NCBI RefSeq assembly: GCF_022581195.2
Contig: NC_061461.1
Span: forward strand, 6,200,001 to 6,264,000
DNA: 64,000 nucleotides
Source of the DNA: Helicoverpa zea
Taxonomy: Eukaryota; Arthropoda; Insecta; Lepidoptera; Noctuidae
Direction of reading: 5' to 3'
Part shown: positions 1-10,393 of the stretch, piece by piece
Layout of the letters: every line of letters begins with the position of its first letter
How positions within the stretch are numbered: position 1 is the stretch's first letter
The notes under the pieces: model-generated
Told to the model about the DNA's origin: nothing
What the model saw: only the letters and a program-made list of their open reading frames with translations
The model's database searches: none
Translations under genes and position numbers: made by a program

Positions 1-3000
1 ACAAGGAGCTCTTATGTTGAGTGATAGCATCGTTATTGGCGCCACGTTTGGGTGCGCAACCTTTAATGTAAGAGCACCTACTAAGTTTATGGTGTTGCAA
101 CAGAACTTTTACTAACTCAATTTGAAACTTACTTTTTAGGGTTTCGGAACTCTATGGTCGGAAATATTGTAGGTAAGTAAGCGCTACTTATACAATATTA
201 TTATATTAAGAAGACTAAGATGACTTAGAAGTTAAATATAAACGAAACATGAGGAAATAAGCTCAAATTAATTAGCAGAATAATTTGAATTGCTGGGTAC
301 TTGGATAGTAGAAAACAATATTTGCAAGTGGTAGCATATAATCAATCATGGATCTTAACGTACCTACTAATAATAATAATTAGTAGGTATGACTGATCCA
401 GGTACTTTACATTACCAAAATTCATTCAGCACAATCTATGTCCAATGTTTCTGTGATCACTTATATGTGTGAACGATGTAATAATGTATGTTATAGGGCG
501 CATAAAATGAGATTCACATTGGTATGTTTTTCTAATTTTGTATTCTATGTAGGAAGGTAGGTAAGTATAATCTTCGAGAAAATACCTGAAGTAATTGTGA
601 AATAGGACGTCAGAATGAACAACAAGACCCGTGATCTTTAAGGACTTCCAGCTTTTCTAATTAACTAATGCCTGATTTCAGTAAATAATTGCATATCTTT
701 TACGGTTTCCAATGAAAGAAAATTTTGTTTACATCCCTTCATCTTTTCTATTCATTTGCAATTCCAATATTCGTAGGTATTGCTTTCGTAATCTTTTTAA
801 AAACATTGTTTTGATTTCTGTAGTTAAGAATCTAGTAGAAACAAGTCTTTATTAACAGGTTCCATTAGCCAACTTTTCGCTCTCGTTGCTAATCTCATTA
901 AATCCCTATTAAAAGTGCTGTCTAGGTTTTAGCTACAATTTTAAAGGGCCTTGCGAACCACCAAGAGTGGAGTATAAAAGATAATTATATAAAATTTACT
1001 AATTATAAAGAATTGCTGTCAATTGCTGAGTCTTGTATTTTGAGCTATCCAGAGTCTACCTGGACTATTATTTATGTTGATCTTTTACTCACCTTTTTTG
1101 AGAAGGTGAACCACTCATTACTGCCCAAAAATATATTCAAAGGATATGAATGAATTATTTGATAAAATTTTGATCTAAATGTAAACCTTGCTTGGTAATC
1201 AAACATGTAACATCAAAATGTAATATCAAACACACAGCAGAAGATTAAACTGAAATAAGGTTGAATGTTGTTCTTTTTAATTCTTCAATGATAATATTAG
1301 GTACCTAAGACTAACAAAATTATGCTTTGAAAGTATGTAGGTTCTTCTTAGTCTTGTAAAAAAAATATACCAGTTTGCTGGTGAAATAAAAGACGCAATT
1401 ATTCCTCGAATAAAAAAAATATTCTTCGAATATTTTCCTAGAACTCTTATTTGGGAAGTACTTTTTTGGAATCTTAGCTTAGTTAGTTATTTGGGTAAAG
1501 ACTAGTTAGAGATGCTCTTCAATTTATATTTCAGGGAATGCTAAAGTTGGCGCCACTTTTTATTTTTACTTTTTTATGTCTGGTTCTCAGCTTATAATAG
1601 TTAGGTAGGTACATATCTATTTTTTGACACAGGAGAAAAAATATTGAACGCTATAACGCGTCTCCTCGGGCCAATCACAGACCATGGACTACTGTCGGCA
1701 ACGCCTCTTTTTAAATGGGGGAAAGTTCTATACGAATAGGGGCGGTACCGTGGGCATTCGTGGGTAGTTTAATATTAGTAGTTGTTGAGAAAAATATTTC
1801 ATTTCAATAGGCATAAACCTACCTTTTCTAATAGTTAATCCTACACAGTTGCGTTCTCTTCGTTTTCTTAACCACTCCCCATTGTCGATGCCTGAATTAA
1901 AGGATTCTACTAATTCATAAAATAGACTATTTAATAGATACTAATAACACTACTAATTCATAATTATGTCTATTACTGTAATGGTCGGAAGCGCAACTAA
2001 GCACCTACTGATTTTGATCCTGATTACAATCCCTCCTTATGGCATTTAGATGTTGGGTTTGCCATCGGTTTCAAAAGACCTTAAGTAACAACCAATAACG
2101 GCGGAATACTGAAAAGCCTGAATATTGAAAAGAAGTTAATTTTGGAACAGTTTGTTTGACTTTCGTCAGTTGGGATTTAATAATAAATACGTAACAGCTG
2201 TCAAAGATTGGGAGAGGTGCTTTCTAACGGGGATAGTGTAGCCAACGGTGAAAGAATTTTCCAAATCAGTTGAGTACTTCCGGAGCCTTTAGAATGTAAG
2301 TAGGTGCACCTATTTAATGTTGTAGTGTATGTTATACAGTTTTAAGTCAAGTTATTTCAGATGGATCAGATCAAATATTAATTGATTATTTCGTTTAGTG
2401 TAATATCTAATACCTACGTACATCAGTAAATAACCAGTAACCTTACGAAGATCATTTTCCCTTACACATGTGAATACTGCATAATAAGCATAGGTAGCAA
2501 TAAATAGGACATTTGTAGAATAAAAAAAAACATTCGATAAGGTTAAAACTGAAAAAAAATTATCATACGAATATAATGATGTGTGACTGTAGAATGGTAG
2601 AGGAAGCATGATCGGGTGGATGATGCGTGGAGACTGTCTCTTACAGTGTAACTAACAAACTCTGAGAAGATAGAATAGAAAAGAAAAAAAGAAATAGAAA
2701 ACCAATACAAAAAAGGTTTATAGAGGTATTTCTTACGTATTATGTTGTTAACTGTAATCCTCTGTGGGTACTTAAATCTTATCCGAATCCTGGTTAATAT
2801 ATGTAGTAACAAACAGAATCAAACATTTGTTACAGTTAAAAGATACGAGAAGTTTTATTATGATGTATTTTATACTAAAGTGTACTAAACCGCAGGAAAC
2901 AGCTAGTAATTAATTTACAAAAACTGAACATTTAATTGAATATTTAATCGACAGCTCTATAAACTGACAAGTTTATATGAATTAATATTTAAGTATTAAG

Positions 3001-3182
3001 ATATTTAAAGCCTGAATTAGGCAATAAAAACAATCAACTTAATATATGTATGGTATTTTATTATTTATTTATGACAAATTTAATTTTATTACTCTTATGA
3101 CATTCTTAAATGAAGAAGATATTTAACATACTTGTAATGTTACATTTTTACATAGATTATCCTTATTTTGAAGCCTATCACA
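1..3182. other. AT-rich non-coding stretch
   Basis: No ORF here has a recognisable domain, and no tRNA or clear transposon end was seen. If the minus-strand exon at 6601-6850 is real, this is intronic sequence downstream of its splice donor. Small local features include a weak palindrome around 1402-1434 built from ttcgaata repeats. Confidence 0.5.
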
Positions 3183-3343
3183 GTTTAACTCTTAAACCAG
3201 TTTATGCCTCCAGCCACACTGCCTCACTGCCTTGAGTAATTTAATTGTGAAAAATCTAATTGTTTTATTTGTTTGTATTTGTGTGTGTTTGTTTTCTGCG
3301 TCATTTGTGTGTTAAATAAATGGTTTTTCTTTCTTTCTTTCTG
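3183..3343 (+). mobile_element. Possible LINE 3' end with (ttct)n tail
   Basis: This stretch has T/G-rich sequence, an aataaa-like signal (about 3315-3320) and a terminal run of ttct repeats (about 3327-3342). It resembles the 3' ends of moth RTE-type LINEs, which often finish in a short microsatellite. No coding sequence is attached, so it would be a severely 5'-truncated copy. The 5' boundary and TSD were not found; the assignment is from general resemblance only. Confidence 0.3.
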
Positions 3344-3355
3344 GAGTGATTTTAT

Positions 3356-3370
3356 TTAAGAAATATAAAC
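3356..3370. repeat. Target-site duplication of the minus-strand SINE (left copy)
   Basis: ttaagaaatataaac is repeated exactly at 4279-4293 on the other side of the SINE. This 15-bp direct repeat marks a target-primed insertion. Confidence 0.88.
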
Positions 3371-3433
3371 CGTTACAGCCTTTTTATCGTCCCACTGCTG
3401 GGCACTGGCCCCCTCTCACACGGAGAAGGATTG

Positions 3434-3448
3434 AGCACTAATCACCAC
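3434..3448. repeat. Target-site duplication of the R1-like insertion (left copy)
   Basis: agcactaatcaccac is repeated exactly at 4051-4065, directly after the poly(A) tail. Removing one copy plus 3449-4050 restores a continuous SINE body. Confidence 0.9.
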
Positions 3449-4050
3449 CCCCGAGGACACGGTGGACCACACAGTCCAGGTGTACCCCGCATGGGAAGGG
3501 CACCGCCGGTTTCTCGTCGAGGCTTTGGGCGGCGGCGACCTCTCGCGTCCGGCCCTGGTTCAGGCCATGGTCCGGGGCGAGAGGGAATGGGATGCCATCG
3601 CCTCCTTCTGCGAAGCGGTCATGCTCGAGAAGGAGGAGGCGGAACGCCAGAGAGTTCGCACCTCTCATCCCGGCCGCCGCGCTGGACCAGGTAGACACCA
3701 TAGGCGCCGGGTGTCGCGTGATGACTCCCGGCCACCGTAGGCGTGGGTCTGTGGGCGGTGAGTTCGGGTGGCTCATCGTCCCTCTGTCTGCTTAGTCGAC
3801 AGACTCGTGTCGACGGCTCGCGTTGTTCCACGCGCTCCTTAAAGAGATGTCAGCAACCCCAGCGGGGCCCAGCAGGGCCAAGGCCTGCCGGGGCTGCGGG
3901 TTGTTCGAAAGAGATACCGCGGCCCTGGCACATAAAAGGCCTATGACGGAACACGACGGTTTTTAGTCAGTAAGAGTCTGACACTCCCTCACCGCTGCTA
4001 ACCCACAGCGGGAGGGGTCATTTGATGATTTTTGACGTCGTTAAAAAAAA
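3449..4050 (+). mobile_element. 5'-truncated R1-clade LINE inserted into a SINE
   Basis: This is a GC-rich 602-bp insertion ending in a short poly(A) run (4043-4050). It is bracketed by the 15-bp direct repeat agcactaatcaccac at 3434-3448 and 4051-4065. The 5' part encodes the C-terminal tail of an R1-like reverse transcriptase (3453-3740) and the rest is 3' UTR. The poly(A) tail, TSD and 5' truncation together show target-primed reverse transcription. Its base composition contrasts sharply with the AT-rich surroundings. It landed within the older minus-strand SINE, which gives a relative age for the two insertions. Confidence 0.88.
3453..3740 (+). pseudogene. C-terminal fragment of an R1-like reverse transcriptase
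   Basis: The reading frame starts EDTVDHTVQVYPAW and continues through FLVEALGGGDLSRPALVQAM to ASFCEAVMLEKEEAERQR before a stop at 3738-3740. This matches the extreme C-terminus of R1-clade (TRAS/SART/R1-like) polyproteins, just after the RT domain, where a CCHC zinc knuckle ends in the pattern H-x4-C followed by PAW. Here the final Cys is Tyr (codon 3483-3485, TAC), a single-base change that breaks the knuckle. Endonuclease and RT cores are absent because the copy is 5'-truncated, so it cannot make a functional enzyme. No genuine start codon is expected. Confidence 0.82.
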
Positions 4051-4065
4051 AGCACTAATCACCAC
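4051..4065. repeat. Target-site duplication of the R1-like insertion (right copy)
   Basis: Exact partner of 3434-3448, lying immediately 3' of the eight-A tail of the LINE fragment. Confidence 0.9.
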
Positions 4066-4278
4066 GCTTGCTCAATGCGGGTTGGTGATTTCAGACTTTA
4101 TAGTCCAGGTTTCCTCAAAATGTTTTCCTTCACCTTTTTTATCAGCCATTGGTGTCTAAGATTACTTAGAAATTACATACAAACTTAGAAAAGTTGCATT
4201 GGTACTTGCCTGAACTGGAATCGAACCCACACCCACATACTCGAGAGGTTGGTTCTTTACCCACTAGGCCACCACGAC

Positions 4279-4293
4279 TTAAGAAATATAAAC
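4279..4293. repeat. Target-site duplication of the minus-strand SINE (right copy)
   Basis: Exact partner of the 15-bp repeat at 3356-3370; it abuts the tRNA-like 5' end of the minus-strand SINE. Confidence 0.88.
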
Positions 4294-6600
4294 ATGTTTC
4301 AATGTATTCCCAAATAATAAAGGCTAATTAAATAAGCCATAGGCCAGGCGTACCTAAACCTATTAAATGAACCGTACAAAAAATGTTAATCGCATATATG
4401 CTTACAAGGAATATCTATAATGCTCAATCAGTACGAATTGTTTGCAAGAATGCCACGTTGAACTATAAAACTGCAAACGTAGATGTCTGCTAGCAAGTGA
4501 CTGTAAGTGGGCCTACAGTTAAGACTTTGACGATGTCATTCCTTGAGCTCTTAAACTAAAGTTTCTATTATCTACATAGGTATTAATTTAATTTCCAAAT
4601 AAGATCTTAAAAAAAAAACCTTTTTTTAATTTAGACTTGGAACTATTGGAAATTCTCTCTTTGTAATTATTTAACTAAGACTTAAGTAGGAAGGAATGAA
4701 TGCTTTTGAAAAAAAAAAAAAAACAAATCAGTTTTTCAGCCAAAGAAGCATTGGCAGGTACAAAATACAATTTTGTGATCCTCTTGTATCATCATAGTTC
4801 TTTAATGTCGCATTACTATACAAAGTATTTCCGTAAAAAAAAATTAAATGTAACAGTTGTGTCCGCTCAATCGGAGTGTAGAGATGAAAACTGGTTTGTG
4901 GTACGAGATGCAATATCGACCCACGATTTGCATGTTGTTGCGGACTTTAAAACCGTCACATGTTTTGTAAAGCGTTCAAATGACCACACTGTTTAGTCTA
5001 AGCTTATATTTGAGATCTAGACATATCACTTGGAAAAATAAAATTGTATCAGACATCGACCATTTAAGAAAAATGCTAAGATTTATCTACATGTTTTAGG
5101 GTAATTATGTTATCCCGAAGGTCACAGCACAATACTATGTACGGTCCATATAAACGTATGGCAATGTTTATGTTGGGTGAACATGATAGCGTTGGTTGCG
5201 CAGACGCGGCCGATTAGCGCCGTCCGGTCCAGATAACAGAGTGCCGGAACGTTGATCCGAATTATTACGAGCCCATGAAGCTGACGTTTACGAAATAACT
5301 CCATACAATGTCCGTGGGCATTCTTAACACTGCAAGATTATAGCACTTATTGAAATTCTTATCTTACTAGCTAAGCTCTATTTACATACATTGAGGCATC
5401 ATAAAATATATTAGCAGCTAATAGTTTACTGCATACTTCTATAAATTCATAACTTAGTAAGTATAGTTTATTTTTACCAGTTTTGTAACTCAATTCAGAG
5501 CAGCAAGTAAGTTAGAGTTTCCTAAGTTAACTTCGATAAAGTAACTTTATATGATAGGTACGCTACATAATAACAAAGTAACTGACATCAGACTATTTAG
5601 GACATTTGGGAGGTAACTCACTGAAGTATTTAGACGAACAATACCAGCCATAGGGTCAGCTCGGGGTCAATTGGGAGCTATCAACAGCCAATCTTTGGCG
5701 AGCTTACTTTGAATGACTTTACCGTTTGTTTGTGTATAAAATGAGTAAATAATGTGACAGTTTCGTGTGCGTTAAAATCTTTTGCATTGGAATGAAAATA
5801 TTTGTTAGTTCGTTATGAATAAATGATTACTGACACCTACATAAGTTCGTCATGAGGACGTCATAGGTGCGTGTCTACTCCACGTCATGAGAATGGGTTA
5901 TCGACGTTCATTCATTATATCCGTGCGTATGAAAATAATTATTGTATCGCCGCTTTGATGCTAAATGCGATGATGACGCGCTAGTGAAATCGGATAGTTG
6001 GCACATTGATTCCAATGTTTACTATTACTGTGTAAGTGTATGGAGTTTTTGAGGTTTGGCCTAAAGTAAGGAATCAGCTGATGACAATAACATTTCAACA
6101 ACAAGGAAATTAGATTGAGCTTTACTTATAGGTAAGTGTAGGCTATAATATGTGATGTGGAGTAGTTCTTCGACGCCTAATTCATCATTTGTGGTGTTAT
6201 TTTTTCTAATTTAACATTCTAGGCTCTAACCTAATCTTCTAGACATGATTATTAAAATATACAAAATACCTACCACGGAATTACCTAAATGATATCTTAA
6301 TAAGAAATGGGCCATTAAACAAAGATTTAAAATAATAACTTTTATGCAATAACTTAATTTTAATTAGCCGTGATATTCAAATACGTTACTCTACATAAGT
6401 ATAACTTGACAACCAGGTTTTCGCTATGTCATAACGATTTATCAAAATTATAAAACAAGTTCAAGAATGAGGACGATTTATGTAAATACGAACTAAACCG
6501 GTTCTGCATATCAATTGTGGCTTTCTTATAGCTAGACGGTATTGTACTATGTAGATACTAGTATTAGAAGCAATAGGAGGATGAAAAGCTAGGTGCTCAC
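4294..6600. other. AT-rich non-coding stretch, probably intronic
   Basis: No convincing gene or transposon boundary was recognised. A 98-codon open frame at 4700-4996 begins in an A-run, has no recognisable domain and no neighbouring support, and is taken as chance. The interval lies directly downstream of the splice donor proposed at 6600 on the minus strand. Confidence 0.45.
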
Positions 6601-6850
6601 CATGCGTAGTGGGTGTGAAGTAGAGTGCGAACAGGTCGTCGACGGACGCGGTGGTGGTAGCGGGGTGCGCGGGCGGCTGCGCGTAGGGCTGCGGCTGCGC
6701 GTGTGGCGGCGGCGGGCCTCCGTAGTGTAGCCCGCTCGGGCCCGCCTCGACCAGCAGCTGCATCTGCGAGATGTCCACGAACTCGTCGCCGTCGCCGCGG
6801 CCTCCCAGCTCCTCGTCCTCCGGCCGACGCATCGCGATCACCGAGAGCAT
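6601..6850 (-). CDS. Putative first coding exon of an unidentified minus-strand gene
   Basis: The minus-strand frame starts at ATG 6850-6848 (residues MLSVIAMRRPEDEELGG). A purine is at -3, and an in-frame stop at 6916-6914 shows the frame does not extend much further upstream. The exon runs 250 nt to 6601, where a strong donor follows (ATG|GTGAGC, GT at 6600-6599), so it ends in phase 1 after about 83 codons. The peptide has an acidic patch (PEDEELGGRGDGDEF), a VDISQMQLLVEAGPSG segment, then a Pro/His/Gln-rich stretch with GGPPPPHAQPQPYAQPP. This low-complexity style is common at the N-termini of insect transcriptional regulators. No domain is recognised and no next exon is visible before the window's left edge, so the product stays unnamed. 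The alternative is chance coding in a GC-rich island. The in-frame upstream stop, donor and biased composition favour a real exon. Confidence 0.55.
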
Positions 6851-7660
6851 CGCACGAGCGCATTCCCGCACTGCACAATCCACACCACCTCGTGCGCAAC
6901 ACCGCACCTGCACTCACATTCAACTCCCTGTGGACGACACCGCACCGGCGCGTACGCACTACACTCTCCTACTAAAACTAACTTAAGGTCCTATCAAAAT
7001 TGACGTGATCACAGCACATTACGTTTAGGAAACTACATATACACGGCACGTTAATCACACTGAAAGGTCACGAATATCTACTGATAAATGAACACAGGTT
7101 TCGCACGCGGACTGAGTCGTCGCGCGGAGAACGCCACATCCTCGACTGAGGCACAGGCGGAGCGGCGAGGGCGTGCATACGCCGCCCCCGTGAGCGCCGC
7201 GGTCGTCGTCCGCCGCGCGCCCTATCAATGGACGCCAGCCACCCGGTCGAGGTCGGCGTTCATTCACGACGGTCGCGTTAATGGCGTTCGAGCCGGGCGT
7301 CCTCGCTCGGCCGCCGGCGTCGCCCACGTGCGCGAGAAAATGGCGCGGCGTCGCGACGGCAAAGGGAGGCGCGCGAAAAGCGCGGGGCGCACAAGTGTAG
7401 TGATGGCGAAGCGACGGCGGGCGGCGCGAGCGCGGGCGTGCACGTGGGCGCGGAGGCTCGCCGCTGATGCGCGTCACGCCGGCCACCCTGCTGCCGCGGC
7501 GCACTCCTGCCACGAGCCACTTTCTCTGCGCGTTGACTCACGATCCACTTTCGGACGCTACGCGCTGCGCTGCCGCCGGGTGACGGATCCCGGAGACCGT
7601 TTTGGATATGCTACAATTAGCCGGGTGGCACGCGCTCTCCTGTGACGTCGATGGAGCGGC
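6851..7660 (-). promoter_or_regulatory. GC/CpG-rich promoter and 5' UTR region of the minus-strand gene
   Basis: This is the longest CpG-dense block in the window outside mobile elements, in otherwise AT-rich DNA. It lies immediately upstream of the putative start codon at 6850 on the minus strand. Several overlapping open frames here on both strands are Arg/Ala-rich, as expected from GC-rich DNA without stops, and are not called as genes. A CRE-like TGACGTC core occurs near 7643-7650. The transcription start cannot be placed by eye. Confidence 0.45.
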
Positions 7661-8360
7661 CCGAATAGTTCCGACGTTACGTAGATCGGATAAATCATTG
7701 GCTTCTTCTAAAAATACGTAACTGGTCATAGCCGTAGCTACGTAATGATGCCTAAATCGTAACTCCGTATTCTATTTCAGTTTTTAGCACCTATTTGACG
7801 TATCTTTCTACCAACATAGTATAGTACACATAGGTCTCATTTGGAAATAGTCAGGTATGTAGTAGAAAACTATGTAGTTCATAAGATCATACCAAGATCA
7901 TTCGTTACCCTCTCTGATAAACAACTCTGCATAAGCTAAATGAAAAACAGAATAAAAGCAAGTGGTAAGCACGCCAACACAAAACTTTGGATTACACAGC
8001 GTACTTACTGCATAAATACTGAAGGTGATTGAAGTGGAAAAATTACGATTATTATTTTATCAACCTACACTAAATTGTGAAAGGTTACCTGAGTATGGGC
8101 AACGTTTGAGCCATACATAATGTTTAGCTACTTTAGGGAAACTCCTTTGATGTAATTTTCTTAGACAAACTTACGAAATTGTTGATTCAATTTATTAATT
8201 ACGTAGGCATTTATTAGTGTGTGGGTATACTAAAGACTCTCGTAATATAACATAACCCACATACGGCAGGATTGATACGCGAACCCCTAAAATAAGGAAA
8301 GGTCATGGAATGTTTGCGGGTCGTCATGGCAACCTCCTGTTGATCCTCCACGCTTCGGGT
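7661..8360. other. Non-coding spacer before the foldback element
   Basis: AT-rich sequence with no gene, RNA or transposon signature recognised. Confidence 0.5.
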
Positions 8361-9073
8361 AAATGGGACATTTCACGTGAAGCGGACAAGGAAAAAAAAG
8401 TGAGGTTCTGAAAATCGACCACATTCGGCCCATTTGTACTTCTTATAGTAGGTATGAATGTGTACGCAAAATATTTTTTTTGTATAGTGTATATTTACCA
8501 AGTTATAGGTTTCAAAAGAATTGTCGTTGATTGGTACTACAATTTTTCGAAAGTAATTTTTCGAATATAACAAATCTACTAAAAAATATTTTACATAGCG
8601 ATACATATTAAAAATATACTGTTCTTTTCGACAGTAAAAAAAACTTCAAAAATTAAAAAAAAATTGATGGCCAAAACCGGAAGTAAACTTTTCAAACCAG
8701 AATTACAGTCACTTCGACCAATTAAAAAAAAAAAAAAAATTTTTCAAAATATAGCTTAAACGATAATGAAAGTACACTAGAAAATTTAAAATGGGATCTC
8801 TATTAGTTTAGGCGGTACGTTGAATAATATACACCCGCGTCGCAAGGGGCGTCATATGTAGCACTTGCAAGGTTGAGCAGTTTGCGAGATATTGCAACTT
8901 TATTAATATTCTATATCGTTTTAGCGTATATTTAACCTCATTTAATGATATGAAATAAGTTTTATTAATATAATATAAAAATATAACTACATAAAGGTGG
9001 GTGCAGACATATCGTATAACATAACATGTTATACGACATTGCTATATAACATGTTTCGAAGAAACATGAAAGA

Positions 9074-9198
9074 AACAAGAAAAAACGTTTTTGGAGCAGT
9101 AGAAAAGTTTTATTATTTGCGAAACGTGACTAATAGCCCCAGTCACGTTTCGCAAATAATAAAACTTTTCTACTGCTCCAAAAACGTTTTTTCTTGTT
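9074..9198. repeat. 58-bp perfect hairpin in the left arm
   Basis: Arms 9074-9131 and 9141-9198 are perfect inverted copies around a 9-nt loop (9132-9140, aatagcccc). The loop reads as the reverse complement of the loop of the second hairpin in the other arm. The hairpin sits at the inner end of the long left arm, giving a palindrome within a palindrome. Confidence 0.92.
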
Positions 9199-9270
9199 AG
9201 TATATCATTAATTTGTATTTGTATAAAGGTGAGTACAGACTATGTAATGGTGCTCCCACATTGCCGTTAT

Positions 9271-9290
9271 AAAATGTTTGTAAACATTTT
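9271..9290. repeat. Short palindrome in the foldback centre
   Basis: AAAATGTTT-GT-AAACATTTT is a 20-bp perfect dyad in the unique centre. It lies inside a unit that recurs in diverged form about 110 bp downstream (gtgctcc(c/t)acattg ... aacattttataaca at about 9250-9295 and 9362-9402). Confidence 0.75.
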
Positions 9291-9564
9291 ATAACACCAA
9301 AACATTTACTAACAAATGTTAACAATTGTTGCACTTTGTTAGAAACTGTTACATGTTATAAGTGCTCCTACATTGATGGAAAATTTTTAAACATTTTATA
9401 ACATCTAGTATTGGCTCGAAGTTTGGTTTCGCCTTCTGAGGGCCGAGGACGTCTACACGAAAATGGAAGATTTCATCTAACCCTCACCGCACCGCACTGC
9501 CTATCCAAAAACGTTTTTTCTTGTTAATATATCATTAATTTGTATTTGACACAAGAAAGAAACA

Positions 9565-9689
9565 AACAAGAAAAAACGTTTTTGGAGCAGTAGAAAAGTT
9601 TTATTATTTGCGAAACGTGACTGGGGCTATTAGTCACGTTTCGCAAATAATAAAACTTTTCTACTGCTCCAAAAACGTTTTTTCTTGTT
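9565..9689. repeat. 58-bp perfect hairpin in the right arm
   Basis: Arms 9565-9622 and 9632-9689 surround the 9-nt loop ggggctatt (9623-9631). All four 58-bp arms in the element appear identical. A fifth, partial copy of the arm end occurs at 9506-9525, followed by sequence also found after the left hairpin (9199-9220). Confidence 0.92.
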
Positions 9690-10393
9690 TCTTTCATGTT
9701 TCTTCGAAACATGTTATATAGCAATGTCGTATAACATGTTATGTTACATAGTCTGCACCCACCTTTATGTAGTTATATTTTTATATTATATTAATAAAAC
9801 TTATTTCATATCATTAAATGAGGTTAAATATACGCTAAAACGATATAGAATATTAATAAAGTTGCAATATCGCGCAAACTGCTCAACCTTGCAAGTGCTA
9901 CATATGACGCCCCTTGCGACGCGGGTGTATATTATTCAACGTACCGCCTAAACTAATAGAGATCCCATTTTAAATTTTCTAGTGTACTTTCATTATCGTT
10001 TAAGCTATATTTTGAAATTTTTTTTTTTTTTTTAATTGGTCGAAGTGACTGTAATTCTGGTTTGAAAAGTTTACTTCCGGTTTTGGCCATCAATTTTTTT
10101 TTAATTTTTGAAGTTTTTTTTACTGTCAAAAAGAACAGTATATTTTTAATATGTATCGCTATGTAAAATATTTTTTAGTAGATTTGTTATATTCGAAAAA
10201 TTACTTTCGAAAAATTGTAGTACCAATCAACGACAATTCTTTTGAAACCTATAACTTGGTAAATATACACTATACAAAAAAAATATTTTGCGTACACATT
10301 CATACCTACTAGAAGTACAAATGGGCCGAATGTGGTCGATTTTCAGAACCTCACTTTTTTTTCCTTGTCCGCTTCACGTGAAATGTCCCAAAT

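Larger units (their letters stand above)
3371..4278 (-). mobile_element. tRNA-derived SINE, minus strand, interrupted by a LINE fragment
   Basis: Read on the minus strand, the element starts at about 4278 with a tRNA-like head. The Pol III A box (complement of 4261-4272) and B box (complement of 4217-4228, GGTTCGATTCC type) are both present. A body ending in a CCCAGCAGTGGGA motif near 3395 follows, then a terminal ggctgtaac. The 15-bp direct repeat ttaagaaatataaac flanks it at 3356-3370 and 4279-4293. Positions 3449-4050 are a later insertion with its own 15-bp TSD, so the SINE itself is only about 290 bp. Its first 130 bp closely match the SINE at 14077-14459, but the 3' half differs. It has no protein-coding capacity and would depend on a LINE for movement. 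Confidence 0.88.
8365..10389. mobile_element. Two-kilobase foldback (long inverted repeat) element
   Basis: Two arms of about 830 bp (8365-9197 and about 9560-10389) are inverted copies that look almost identical. By eye I see only a small indel (around 8437 versus 10311) and scattered single-base changes, mainly near the inner ends. The outer ends are GGGACATTTCACGTG and its complement, flanked by aaat at 8361-8364 and 10390-10393, a possible 4-bp TSD. The centre (about 9226-9505) is unique sequence with a diverged direct repeat. No transposase is encoded; the mirrored 60-70-codon open frames are a by-product of the arms. It behaves like a non-autonomous foldback element. The superfamily is unknown. 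Confidence 0.85.

Noticed and set aside
25..62. ttggcgccacgtttgggtgcgc near the left edge, resembling a retroviral-type primer-binding site
   Set aside because: No LTR, polypurine tract or gag/pol remnant was found nearby, and a second ttggcgccac at about 1547 has no such context either.
4700..4996. 98-codon plus-strand open frame
   Set aside because: Starts in a poly(A) run, has no recognisable domain and no supporting signals.
7088..7645. 185-codon plus-strand and 152-codon minus-strand open frames in the GC-rich block
   Set aside because: Both are Arg/Ala-rich, overlap each other, and reflect stop-poor GC-rich sequence; no domain, and they lie in the presumed 5' UTR/promoter.
8997..9724. 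Two near-identical open frames (MFRRNMKETRKNV...) on opposite strands
   Set aside because: They are mirror images created by the inverted-repeat arms and include the hairpin; not independent genes.
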